Source of the DNA: Saccharibacter sp. EH611
GTDB taxonomy: Bacteria; Pseudomonadota; Alphaproteobacteria; Acetobacterales; Acetobacteraceae
Direction of reading: 5' to 3'
NCBI RefSeq assembly: GCF_009834765.1
Contig: NZ_WVHP01000002.1
Coordinates: 268,585 to 332,584, forward strand
DNA: 64,000 nucleotides
This document shows, in pieces, positions 40,626-49,997 of this stretch. Numbering within the stretch: position 1 is the stretch's first letter; each line of letters starts with the position of its first letter. A program made the translations under genes and the position numbers. Below the pieces are notes generated by a model, which saw nothing but the letters and a program-made list of their open reading frames with translations, searched no databases and was not told where the DNA came from.

Positions 40626-42026
40626 TTACAAACCTTTCCGCCGGCGATAATGACGAATCTGCCGCGTATAGTTCCCCATAGGCAAGCTACGATTAGCCCC
40701 ACCATAACACCAGAAATGCACAAACCCACGGGCACGCTCTGGGGCCATACTGCCATACTCCTTCACAATCGGAGAGTTTGGATCTCCTCCAACATCGGTC
40801 ACACTATTGATCAATGTTGCGTCAAATGCATCTATTTTCCGCAAAGCATAATTCATCACGGATTGTTCATGGAACGGGATGCTGCCACGACCGTGCATGT
40901 CTGTATAAATTAGATTCGTCAGAAACGCTGGGTCTAATAAATGCCGTTGCGCCTTTACATTAGGCACGAGAAAAACACCCGTATTAAAACCAGCTTCTGT
41001 CCGTCCTAAATTGTATGGATCCTTAGAATAGAGAACCGCTCCATTACTCTGCGAATGTCGGAAATCCCCATTAAAATTCTCTAGCTGCGCACTCGACATC
41101 CGCTCTAATGCGCCGCGTAGTAAGTTCGGCTCAATGGGTGAATTCACAGCAATATCACCATCCATATAGAGCAAAGGCGCGTAATCATCGAGCACACCAG
41201 AACTAAAGAGTGTTTGTCGTGTTGAGATATAGTCAGGGTAATCAAATGCACTCATCGTGATAATACGGCATTGATCCCGCATAGAAGGAGGAACGACGCT
41301 TTTAATCTGCTCAGATAGCAAATTCGTCGCAACAAGAATCTCTCCCGTATAAAAGCCCGGGTTCATAAGACTTTCTAATGATGTCCGGAATTCTTGTAAG
41401 ACCTTATCACCGAAAACAACGTAAAGAACGCCCGGCCGATAAAGAGCGGCGCGATATACATTCCGCTCCGCCATAAATAACAACTCATGCGGCGCCGGTT
41501 GTTTCATAATCGCTTCACAAAGCTGATCAAAATCGACCCGAAGCGACCCAAATTTTAAAGAACGGAAACTACTCTTCCACTCATCTACCGTTGCTTTCTC
41601 TCCATCAGGGCCCAGCGACCACGTTTGCCGGACAACAGCCCACAGCTTTGTAAAAGCCTCCCATGGGATAAGGCGGAACATACTGCGATCCCCAAAACGC
41701 TCTGGATCTCCCTCCACCACGTCCACAGCACCTTGTGCCGACACAGAAAGATAACCGCCTTTTTCCTTTAAACGAACAAGGCCGGACTCATTCGTTGTTT
41801 CAATCGTCATTAATCCCGCAGAAACGGCACGGTTAGGGCGGCCCGAGAGAAAATCATACCATAACGTATAAGGCGGCGCGCTCAGAAAGCTCCATTTATC
41901 GCCCTTCTGACCAAGCGACATAACTGTATCGAGCGTTTCTAGCCCTCCTAAACGGCCACAAAAAAGCCCTTCCTCTGCCGCACACGGCACCCGAAAATCA
42001 TGGGTAATCAGAGCATAACGTATCAT
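40626..42026 (-). CDS. GT8-like glycosyltransferase with N-terminal beta-trefoil-like region (paralog 1)
   Basis: This is the last gene of the polysaccharide operon and one of three tandem relatives. The 466 residues split in two. The N-terminal half (to about residue 180) contains a fascin/beta-trefoil-like element, GGYLSVSAQGAVDVV with MFRLIPWE. The C-terminal half looks like a GT-A glycosyltransferase near family 8. It has MDGDIAVNSPI with the DxD-type Asp289-Asp291, then FNTGVFLVPN, HEQSVMNYAL and FVHFWCYGG. It is the only paralog that keeps the metal-binding DxD. AAGGA seven bases before ATG 42026 is a good ribosome site; the start overlaps the previous stop by ATGA. Donor and acceptor are unknown. 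Confidence 0.75.
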   Translation of the reverse strand: MIRYALITHDFRVPCAAEEGLFCGRLGGLETLDTVMSLGQKGDKWSFLSAPPYTLWYDFLSGRPNRAVSAGLMTIETTNESGLVRLKEKGGYLSVSAQGAVDVVEGDPERFGDRSMFRLIPWEAFTKLWAVVRQTWSLGPDGEKATVDEWKSSFRSLKFGSLRVDFDQLCEAIMKQPAPHELLFMAERNVYRAALYRPGVLYVVFGDKVLQEFRTSLESLMNPGFYTGEILVATNLLSEQIKSVVPPSMRDQCRIITMSAFDYPDYISTRQTLFSSGVLDDYAPLLYMDGDIAVNSPIEPNLLRGALERMSSAQLENFNGDFRHSQSNGAVLYSKDPYNLGRTEAGFNTGVFLVPNVKAQRHLLDPAFLTNLIYTDMHGRGSIPFHEQSVMNYALRKIDAFDATLINSVTDVGGDPNSPIVKEYGSMAPERARGFVHFWCYGGANRSLPMGNYTRQIRHYRRRKGL

Positions 42027-43387
42027 GATAACGTCCTTGGCAAACTCTCAAGATGAGACCGCATAAGAGTCTTACGATGGCTATCCAACCATTCCTCACA
42101 ACACAAAAACGTGCCGTCCACCTGTCCGGGCATTGCTTGGTCGTCAAGGTTACAGTCCCGCTGTGTTAACAAGGCTGGATCAAACGCCCCCAAAACAGCG
42201 GCGACATAATGGAAAATACCCGCCTCATGCTCAGCATAAGCAGGGTGCCGCGGGTTCCCTAAATAGGAAACGGCAGAGCGTAGCGCCTCTTCTAGAAAGG
42301 TCTTTTGCTGGCGCGTTGACGGCACCACCACTACGGACATCGTAAATCCATACCGTATCTTATGCCCCTCCGGCAGCTCTGCCCCTAGAAACGCACCATG
42401 TTTGTTTGCTTGAGGGGCGTCATCTCCCTCAAAAACATGTTCAACAGGCGCCCCTAGCGAGGCCCCCTGAGCAAAGCGTCGTAACGTCTTGTCGAGAGGT
42501 CGCGTCACAAGGACAGAGCTTTTTAAGCAAACAACAGGTGCGTACTCATCAAACATCCCACTCGCCAGAGACGCTAAGAGAGGCATTGCCTTGTCACGCT
42601 CTCCACTCATACACAAACGTACCAAGCGATGACGCCCCTTCAACTCAGCAGGAATAAACGCTTCAACACGCTGAGCAGGCATAGCTGATGCAATACACAC
42701 ATCCCCTTGATAGCGTCCGCATTCGACCAAACTGCGAAGAGAAAGCGCTAATTCTGCGAGCTGTTCTGTCTGTGTTAGGGAGTAAAAGACCACCGGTTTA
42801 TAAGGGACGGCCCGATGAATGGAACGCTCAGCCATAACCAGCAGCTCCTGTTGTGACAGGCGCAACCGCTCTCGAGCCGCTATGAGGAAGTCTTTAAACT
42901 CAACCACCAAACGGCCAAAATGAACCTCCCATATCGTGCTTTCGCCGCTACAGGCCTGCGCTAAGCGTTGATTATCTCCAAGCACCCAGCGTTCTTTCAT
43001 AACGTGCCAAAGGGCGCGCACATCATCACCGTCCAACAAACGGAAACGACATTCACGCCGATGAGCCATCGCACCAAAAGGGGTTATCGCTCCGGAGAGT
43101 TGTGCATGAAAATAACCATCTAGCCCAGTGAGGCGACAAATGCCCGCATCGAAAAGATCGCCCTCCACCTCAATACGAGCTTCAGGAACGCAACGATCAA
43201 AACAGCCTGCATTAATGTCATACCACCACTGCTCAGGCGTATGCGTTACAAGGTTCCACCCTCCATTATACCACTGAAGTGACACAACATGAGTGAGGTC
43301 TGCCAGAGTGTCTAAAGCTCGCGCAATAAGTTTGCCATGTTCCATACATAGAACGCGCAGATCGTAAGTCAGAAGGGCAGAGGTCAT
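42023..43387 (-). CDS. GT8-like paralog 2, DxD motif lost
   Basis: This 454-residue relative of its downstream neighbour begins MTSALLTYDLRVLCMEHG. The beta-trefoil-like element (DGYFHAQLSGAITPFG, CRFRLLDGDDV) and the GT-A-like half (KPVVFYSLTQTEQLAELALSLRSL; YGFTMSVVVVPS) are recognisable. Where the neighbour has MDGDIAVNSPI this protein has CLKSSVLVTRPL, so the metal-binding acidic pair is missing. It may be a non-catalytic partner or be decaying. ATG at 43387 overlaps the upstream stop (TGATG); a frame from 43405 lies inside the upstream gene. Confidence 0.68.
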   Translation of the reverse strand: MTSALLTYDLRVLCMEHGKLIARALDTLADLTHVVSLQWYNGGWNLVTHTPEQWWYDINAGCFDRCVPEARIEVEGDLFDAGICRLTGLDGYFHAQLSGAITPFGAMAHRRECRFRLLDGDDVRALWHVMKERWVLGDNQRLAQACSGESTIWEVHFGRLVVEFKDFLIAARERLRLSQQELLVMAERSIHRAVPYKPVVFYSLTQTEQLAELALSLRSLVECGRYQGDVCIASAMPAQRVEAFIPAELKGRHRLVRLCMSGERDKAMPLLASLASGMFDEYAPVVCLKSSVLVTRPLDKTLRRFAQGASLGAPVEHVFEGDDAPQANKHGAFLGAELPEGHKIRYGFTMSVVVVPSTRQQKTFLEEALRSAVSYLGNPRHPAYAEHEAGIFHYVAAVLGAFDPALLTQRDCNLDDQAMPGQVDGTFLCCEEWLDSHRKTLMRSHLESLPRTLS

Positions 43388-44721
43388 CACATGCCGGCTC
43401 CCCACAACTCCTTCACGTTTTTATAATAACGCTCCATCCTCTCATGGCGTTTATCATCCGCAGCAAAGCCAGACAGACCATTTGCATGAAATGGATTGAG
43501 CTCTTCATCACATTCATGATGGAGGAGAGTTTCCACAAGAGAAGGAGAAAAGTCTCCAACCTGCCGCAGCCCATAATTAAGGATAGACTGCGCTTCACGC
43601 GGGATAACGTTCTCTCCATATTCTTTGATACAGAGAGACAGCAAATCAAATGCTTTCTCTAGATACGGGCGGTGCAACGTGACATGAGGAACCACCATAA
43701 GCCCCGAAAGCTGGCCTTCTTTCAGCCCTGCGATAACGTCTCGCTCTTGTGGCCCGTTGAAAATTCAGGGTGATGAAAATAGCCTCTTGCTGATACGCGA
43801 CGTACCAAAGCGCAACGCCCTAAAAAGCTTTCAATATTCCGGTCGAAAACAACACCGGCCTCCACAAAAAGCAACGGCGTATAGTCTGCCAGCATACCCG
43901 GATCAGCCATCAAGCGTGCACGCGTACGCAAAGCTGCAAAGCGGTCTGCATCCTCAACCGACACCACGCGGATCGCCTTGCTATCATAATGTGGGGGGAA
44001 ACAAGCCCTTACTTTTCCCTCAGGCTGGTTGGACGTGACCATGACCTCCCCGTGATATTGTCCAAGGCTTTCCAAACTCTCCAGAGCAATGGGCAATTCC
44101 GTCAATGATGACGCACCAAAAGCCTCAATAACGATAAGAGGATTGTAATCAGTAAAGCGCCAGACCTTCCATTCCTCATTCAACAGCAAATCACCATGCT
44201 GCTGTGACTGCCGTGCAGCTTCTATAAACTGTTCAAAAGAGACCTTAATATCCCCAATAAAAAGCTCTTCAACGGTGCTTTTTTCTATCTCTATACGAAC
44301 ATGTTCGCCACCTGGGCCACACACCCATCGTTTGGCCAACATCTCACGTAAAAGCATCAATTCATCTAGCGCCATAAAGCGCAACACAGCCGCCGACGGT
44401 TCCTTCGCGTCGAAACGAATATGACCCGACCAATCAACACTTAAATAATGACCATTGGCACGCAGAAGATTAAGCTTAACACCACGTACGTCAAACGCGA
44501 CACCCTGTGCTGGCAGTAATGACACCATCTTTTTCGACACGGGGTCATACCAGCGCACAGGCTGCGAAACAGAACGAAGATACCAGTGCCCCCCCCTGTT
44601 GAACGAGGCCAACAAGCCCCTCAAGGGGGCCCTCGCTGCTCAAAGAACGCGCGTAGAATTGGCCATCCTCTCCAACACAGATCACCTGACAGTCAGGTGT
44701 CATGAGAACCTGAAGGCTCAC
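43387..44721 (-). pseudogene. GT8-like paralog 3, split by two compensating frameshifts
   Basis: Three pieces in two frames add up to one 444-residue protein like its two neighbours. GTG at 44721 (GGGAG eight bases before it) opens MSLQVLMTPDCQVICVGEDG. After QQGG a G8 tract (44589-44596 as C8 on the plus strand) shifts the frame, and the middle resumes HWYLRSVSQPVRWYD. That frame runs about 290 residues to EFSTG near 43760. A missing base in a T4 run (plus-strand A4 at 43760-43763) returns to the first frame, NGPQERDVIAGL, to the stop at 43387. As read, translation would end near residue 62. The DxD position reads VEAGVVFD, so catalysis is doubtful in any case. Sequencing error cannot be ruled out. 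Confidence 0.75.
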
Positions 44722-44812
44722 TTAGCTTTCTCCCTCTTATATTGCCGTCACGCCACAGCAAAAAAATATCATTAAGCGTTTATTACAGCGCCGGAAAAGG
44801 ACATCACACATG

Positions 44813-45931
44813 TTACAGCCGCGCTTTCCTACCCTGCCCATAGAAGGTGGAGCCACAATCCACTAAGCACAGCCACGGCACCCAAAGGACATACCAGATT
44901 TCAGATGGCCCTTTAAGAGGGCATGCAATGTCTGTCATCACGACGAGCGCTATGAAGCAAAAGACTGCCATAACCTCCCAATCTACACGTTTGATACAGC
45001 GCATCATCGGCCAGCCAAAAGCTAAGACAAGCAACAACTCTCCAACAAGTCCGTAGCTATAAAAAGTGCCTAGATAGAGATTATGCGCATGCGCAAACGA
45101 TTGACCATCAACAGCGACACGCACCGGCGCGCCTTGACCATGCCCAATCCATGGTGTTTGCCAGCTCTGCTGCCATACTGTTTTCCAAATAAGGCGATGA
45201 TAGCTATCGCCGCGCGCTACAGCGTCTTGCATAAAAGACGCAACCCGCCTCCACAGGATAACGCCACTGATAAAAAGCGAGCCTCCGACAAGAGTGCATA
45301 AACGCCAAGACCGACCTTTTTGTGCGGTTACAATCAGCAATAATGCCGCGACAGCAACAGCAACACACGGTGTGCGGCTCCCACTAAAGAACATAAAAGA
45401 AGGCAGGATCAGCAAAGCGGCTATCGTAGCCGATGATGCTTTCTCGTTCTTTAGAAAAGACGCGCTTGCCCATAGAAAACATATTCCAGCGATAATCACG
45501 GCGGGCAATGTGGTGTGCAATACTCCAATCCCACCGGGCCGGTCTCTGCTCTCTAAACCCAAAAGAAGTGTCAACAAAGTCGCGCCAGCATTGAGTGACA
45601 TCCCAATGACACACACACGCTTGAGCTGATACGAGAAGTCTGGACGATCCCCTAGTGCTAGCACGCCCCCGAGCAAGAAAAGAGCTGTACACACGACATC
45701 GGCAATACCATGCCATGACGGGCTCCACGTGATACTCAGTAAGGCCCAAAGAACAAAAAGACCGCCTCCAAACGCTTCACGCGGGACAGCCAAAGGCCCA
45801 CACGCAACACGGCCCATAAGAAGGGGGATAAAGAGGAGGTAAAAACATAAGGCCCATACCGGCAAAGACGGCATGACAAAACCGCTTGCGACAAAACCAA
45901 GCACAACGAGAGGCCAATATCGCGTGATCAT
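44813..45931 (-). CDS. O-antigen ligase / Wzy-like polymerase family membrane protein
   Basis: The 372-residue polytopic protein has about ten hydrophobic segments. A large periplasmic loop near residues 250-310 contains the family histidine motif HAHNLYLGTFYSYGLVG and the upstream GHGQGAPVRV. This is the O-antigen ligase (WaaL)/Wzy_C architecture. It would join or polymerise undecaprenyl-linked sugar chains in the periplasm. ATG at 45931 overlaps the stop of the upstream glycosyltransferase by ATGA, which decides the start. Ligase and polymerase cannot be told apart from sequence alone. Confidence 0.82.
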   Translation of the reverse strand: MITRYWPLVVLGFVASGFVMPSLPVWALCFYLLFIPLLMGRVACGPLAVPREAFGGGLFVLWALLSITWSPSWHGIADVVCTALFLLGGVLALGDRPDFSYQLKRVCVIGMSLNAGATLLTLLLGLESRDRPGGIGVLHTTLPAVIIAGICFLWASASFLKNEKASSATIAALLILPSFMFFSGSRTPCVAVAVAALLLIVTAQKGRSWRLCTLVGGSLFISGVILWRRVASFMQDAVARGDSYHRLIWKTVWQQSWQTPWIGHGQGAPVRVAVDGQSFAHAHNLYLGTFYSYGLVGELLLVLAFGWPMMRCIKRVDWEVMAVFCFIALVVMTDIACPLKGPSEIWYVLWVPWLCLVDCGSTFYGQGRKARL

Positions 45932-46995
45932 AGAGAAAGCGCATCCCAAAACTCACGGTTCGCGCCATTTTCTCCCAAAGCATGATGAATGATATAATCA
46001 GCAATGCGGCGCTCATTAAAAAGCTCATGATAACGCCGCCATCCTGCACGAGCGACGCGTTGCCGCTCTTTTGTGTCATGATGATAAAAATCAATATGAT
46101 CGACTAGTTCACTGATAGAACTAAAAAAAGCCATTTCATCATCAGCAAAGAACTGATCATAGCCTGTTTTACGTTCTATAAGAATTAACTGACCTGAGCC
46201 AATCATATGAGCTAGCCGATCGGAACTATACAAGGGATAGTCCGCACGTCGACTAATATTCAGCCCCATCGCCGCATTACCCAAACGCCCCGCATAGTCT
46301 GCACCACTGCAATAGGGCTGTCCACGCACTCCCGCATAAGAAAAACGGATAGTCTCTGGCGCATGCTCTTCCAACATGCGGCAAAACGCATTCATTTCCC
46401 ACGATGTGCCGCACACAATCCGTTGTCGCGCTGGATTACCACACGCATAAAAGACATCAGCCTCTAGCTCACGTTTTTCATGAGCCCGCCCACGCTCAAC
46501 AGACCAATCAACAGGGTTTGGTAAAAAACCGGCTTTACCCTTTGGCCCTATCAACTGCCTTACCATAGGCCCTGCTGTTGAAATAAAACTTGCATCGACA
46601 ACCGCATGTCGCGCCGCAAAGTCACGCGCATTCTCTTCCACAAAAAGAGCGTCGATGTTCCATTGAATCACCACTAACCCCGGAAGGGCTTGTCTAATAT
46701 CCGCAATAACGTCTGGTGGAATCATGTAGCCATGACCCAACAAAAGAATGTCAGGACGGCATGACAGCATAAACTCTTTCAATGCACGGCAAAGATGCCT
46801 TCTTCCCCATCGACGACTACCAAACCATCCGCTTGCTCTAGCAACATCACGATAAGAAAAATTAATGACATGATGGCCATTACGAATAAGACCATTTGTC
46901 AGCTTACCCCCCACACTAAATTGGCTTGGAGCACGCTTCTTTAAACTAAAGAAAAAATCACCAACGTGAACAATCTTGAGGCTGCGTTGAATCAT
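45928..46995 (-). CDS. CgeB-like glycosyltransferase
   Basis: This is the first gene of the minus-strand polysaccharide operon. The 355 residues fold as a GT-B-type transferase of the CgeB/YkvP group. The N-terminal domain has IVHVGDFFFSLKKRAP and RPDILLLGHGYMIPPDV. The C-terminal nucleotide-sugar domain has LGNAAMGLNISRRADYPLY, SSDRLAHMIGSGQLILIE and FADDEMAFFSS. The protein would add a sugar to a lipid-linked or LPS-core acceptor in the cytoplasm. The O-antigen ligase gene overlaps its end. Its ribosome site (AAGGG) is unusually close to the ATG. Confidence 0.8.
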   Translation of the reverse strand: MIQRSLKIVHVGDFFFSLKKRAPSQFSVGGKLTNGLIRNGHHVINFSYRDVARASGWFGSRRWGRRHLCRALKEFMLSCRPDILLLGHGYMIPPDVIADIRQALPGLVVIQWNIDALFVEENARDFAARHAVVDASFISTAGPMVRQLIGPKGKAGFLPNPVDWSVERGRAHEKRELEADVFYACGNPARQRIVCGTSWEMNAFCRMLEEHAPETIRFSYAGVRGQPYCSGADYAGRLGNAAMGLNISRRADYPLYSSDRLAHMIGSGQLILIERKTGYDQFFADDEMAFFSSISELVDHIDFYHHDTKERQRVARAGWRRYHELFNERRIADYIIHHALGENGANREFWDALSL

Positions 46996-47125
46996 ACCCT
47001 TGAACTAGGCCCATAACCCGTCCTGACACAATAGGCGGCGATCAGTTTCCTCTTCTCCCCAACCATCCTGCATCGTCTCATTTCTGCTCACTTAAAAGAA
47101 AGAAGAGACAGCACTGCTTATAACG

Positions 47126-47155
47126 TTGACATATCGCAATAAAAAGAACACATCT
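47126..47155 (+). promoter_or_regulatory. candidate promoter of the OPT transporter gene
   Basis: A perfect -35 hexamer TTGACA lies at 47126-47131. The -10 region 18 bases on is poor (ACATCT). The rest of the 201-base divergent gap shows no other motif that I recognise. Confidence 0.35.
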
Positions 47156-47196
47156 CAACAATTGACAGGACGACGCTGATAAGGAACGAACACACC

Positions 47197-49116
47197 ATGC
47201 CTTATAGACATCTTCACACAGCGTCTCCCAAAGAACTTACCATACGTGGCATTCTCCTCGGTGCCCTGATTACGGTCATCTTTACCGCCGCCAATGTTTA
47301 TTTAGGCCTCAAACTTGGCCTCACCTTCGCCTCGTCTATTCCCGCCGCTATTATCTCCATGGCCGTTTTACGCCTTTTAGGCCGTAGCTCTGTGTTGGAG
47401 AATAATATGGTTCAAACACAGGCCTCCGCAGCAGGTACTTTATCGTGCGTCTTTGCTGCTCTTCCTGGGCTTGTTTTGGTCGGCTGGTGGCACTCTTTCC
47501 CCTATCTTCCTACCGTTATTTTGACGATGGCTGGCGGAATGACAGGCGTTTTATTTACCATTCCTTTGCGACGCGCTCTCGTCACTGAGTCCCAACTCCC
47601 CTACCCTGAAGGCACGGCATGCGCAGAAATTTTACATGCGTCTTCTCCTGAAGGAGACCGCAACCAACTACGTCTTCTCGGTATCGGCAGCCTTTTGTCG
47701 GCCTGTGCCAGCTTCGCAACCTCAGGCCTCAACCTTCTTGCCGGAAGCATCTCTTATGCGACGCGTTTAGGCTCGTCAGTCTTTAGTATCAGCGGTTCTT
47801 TTTCCTTCGCCCTCTTGGGCACGGGGTATCTCGTCGGTCTTTCCGGCGGTATCGCCATGCTGCTCGGCGTATTACTAGCATGGGACGTTCTTGTCCCACT
47901 CTTTGGCGCCTTGTCCCCATCAGCCCATCCTTTGCAGGACGCACCGATTCTATGGGCTCATAAGGTACGCTTTATCGGTGCTGGCGTCATTGCTATTGCC
48001 TCTTTGTGGACACTCCTCCGCCTCAGTCGTCCGGTTATCCGCGGTGTGCGCACAGCTTTTTCAGCCTCTCTGCGAGCACTCAGTGACGAAACAGACCGCG
48101 ATCTCTCACCTCGTACCATCATCATTTTAGGCGTAGTTCTTACCGCCCTGCTCGTTCTTGTTTTCGGATGGTTTCTACTCCCTGCTGGATTAGGATGGCA
48201 AAGCATCCTTCTCATGACCTCACTCGGCGTTTTCCTCTGTATGACACTTGGGTTTATCGTCGCCAGCGCTTGCGGCTATATGGCCGGGATTGTTGGGTCT
48301 TCATCATCTCCCATTTCAGGCATTGGCATCATTGCCATTATGAGCATCGGACTTATTTTTTGCGCCCTTGAGGCCACGCATTTGCTCACCCCTGCTCAGC
48401 GCCCTATGGCTATTGGCTTCAGTTTGTTTGTTCTCTCGGCCATTACAGCGTCAGCAGCTGTCTCCAACGATAATTTACAAGACCTCAAGACTGGACAGCT
48501 TCTCGGAGCCACACCATGGAAACAAGAAATTGCCCTTCTTATCGGTTGCGGCGTCGGTGCTCTCGTTATCCCTTGGCTGTTAAATATTATCTATAACGCC
48601 TACGGTCTTGCCGGTCATATGCCTCATCCTGGGATGAATCCTGCCCAAGCACTCCCCGCCCCACAACCCGCTTTGATGGCTGCTCTAGCACAGGGTATCA
48701 TCAACCACAGCTTAGATTGGACAATGTTAGAAATTGGGGCCCTTCTGGGGGGCTTCCTCATCCTAACAGACACGCTATCCCGCCGTTTTAACGCCCCCCT
48801 CCCTCCGCTTGCTCTAGGAATGGGGCTCTATCTCCCTCCGGATGTCTCGGTGATCGTTGCCGTAGGAGCCATCCTGGGTCGTATTCTTCATCGTGGGAGC
48901 AAAAAACGTGGCACGATGATTGCTTCTGGTTTTATTGTTGGAGAAAGCGTTATGGGTGTCCTGTTGGCAGGGATCAGCAGCGCAAGCGGACATACCGACA
49001 CACTCAGCCTCTCCCTGCCCTCATGGCTCCAAACGAGCCTTAGCATTGTTGTCTTTATCAGCGTGCTTTGGTGGTTTTCGCGCCAAGTAACGCGCTCATT
49101 CCCTCACGCTCAGTAA
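47197..49116 (+). CDS. OPT-family oligopeptide transporter
   Basis: This is a 639-residue polytopic protein of the OPT superfamily. It opens with the family start ELTIRGILLGALITVIFTAANVYLGLKLG (read residues 12-40). It also has PYPEGTACAEIL, SSPISGIGIIAI and the C-terminal GLYLPPDVSVIVAVGAILGR. Bacterial members take up oligopeptides, possibly with metal chelates, by proton symport. It stands alone, divergent from the polysaccharide operon and convergent with the coiled-coil gene 13 bases on. Confidence 0.92.
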   Translation: MPYRHLHTASPKELTIRGILLGALITVIFTAANVYLGLKLGLTFASSIPAAIISMAVLRLLGRSSVLENNMVQTQASAAGTLSCVFAALPGLVLVGWWHSFPYLPTVILTMAGGMTGVLFTIPLRRALVTESQLPYPEGTACAEILHASSPEGDRNQLRLLGIGSLLSACASFATSGLNLLAGSISYATRLGSSVFSISGSFSFALLGTGYLVGLSGGIAMLLGVLLAWDVLVPLFGALSPSAHPLQDAPILWAHKVRFIGAGVIAIASLWTLLRLSRPVIRGVRTAFSASLRALSDETDRDLSPRTIIILGVVLTALLVLVFGWFLLPAGLGWQSILLMTSLGVFLCMTLGFIVASACGYMAGIVGSSSSPISGIGIIAIMSIGLIFCALEATHLLTPAQRPMAIGFSLFVLSAITASAAVSNDNLQDLKTGQLLGATPWKQEIALLIGCGVGALVIPWLLNIIYNAYGLAGHMPHPGMNPAQALPAPQPALMAALAQGIINHSLDWTMLEIGALLGGFLILTDTLSRRFNAPLPPLALGMGLYLPPDVSVIVAVGAILGRILHRGSKKRGTMIASGFIVGESVMGVLLAGISSASGHTDTLSLSLPSWLQTSLSIVVFISVLWWFSRQVTRSFPHAQ

Positions 49117-49129
49117 GGGAATGCATCCT

Positions 49130-49735
49130 TCAATCTTTCCACCATTGGACGGGCTCCTGCTCTTCAACCACGTCCATTTTTTTTGCAGCCGCTTGTGTTT
49201 TCTGACGTTTCTGGCTTTGACGACGAACAACCGTTTTTTCACGCTCTCTCGCATGATGTAACTCGGCCTTAAGGCGCAATGTTTCCTCTTGCTGGCCCTC
49301 AAGAGCCTTTTTCTGTTCATCAACCTGGAGACGATAATGCGCTAAACGAGTTTCGAAGCTCTGCAGACGTTGTTTTAGCGCCTCCGCCTCCGCTTCCGCA
49401 TCACGACACCGACGTTTTTCCGCGCGTAACTCACGTCGTAACTGCTCCGCATCATTCTGCTCATCTAACGTTGCGGTATTACCCTGTCGATTGTCTCGGA
49501 AAAACTGACGACTCTGCGCCTTACGACCTGGTGCTGCATGTTCTACAATGACGTGGTTGCCACCAGAAAAGCGGCGCCTACGTCCAAAAGCTGTATTCCC
49601 TCTTGTTGGCTCATGTGGACGCCCTGGTGACGCCACTCTGGAATCTCCATGACGTGGAGAATCACCATCACCCGCCCCAAGACGAGAGAGAGCCTGACGA
49701 AGAGAATCTTCAGTTAAGTGCGGATCTTCTTGCAT
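49130..49735 (-). CDS. coiled-coil protein of unknown function ending in PVQWWKD
   Basis: The 201-residue protein has no recognised domain. Residues 1-85 are polar and low-complexity, with an RRRR cluster. Residues about 90-165 form a long, highly charged coiled coil (EQLRRELRAEKRRCRDAEAE and on). The last eight residues are EPVQWWKD; a tryptophan pair at the extreme C-terminus suggests a short docking peptide. No clear ribosome site precedes ATG 49735. The 262 bases upstream of it show no gene or strong motif. Confidence 0.65.
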   Translation of the reverse strand: MQEDPHLTEDSLRQALSRLGAGDGDSPRHGDSRVASPGRPHEPTRGNTAFGRRRRFSGGNHVIVEHAAPGRKAQSRQFFRDNRQGNTATLDEQNDAEQLRRELRAEKRRCRDAEAEAEALKQRLQSFETRLAHYRLQVDEQKKALEGQQEETLRLKAELHHAREREKTVVRRQSQKRQKTQAAAKKMDVVEEQEPVQWWKD

Positions 49736-49997
49736 ACGTAAAATTCTACAATCGTACTATCTAAATCAACTACCCAAACTTCCCAAGCCCACGCTGGTCA
49801 CGCATCACTTGCAACCTTTTTAACGGAGGCCTGAAGAAGCTACGAGCAGAAGCATGCCTATCATCCCATGATTAAGGCAGGCTCTGCCATATTGTCGGAC
49901 ATGTTGCTACTCTATTTTTATTCCCATGTCACCCTGCAGAGTAGCACGAACATAGACATTAATTGTGAATAATGACTCTCCCTCACAAAGAAGTCAT

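Noticed and set aside
43755..43770. Programmed -1 frameshift in paralog 3
   Set aside because: The T4 run is not a canonical slippery heptamer, no stimulatory pseudoknot is evident and a separate upstream +1 lesion exists.
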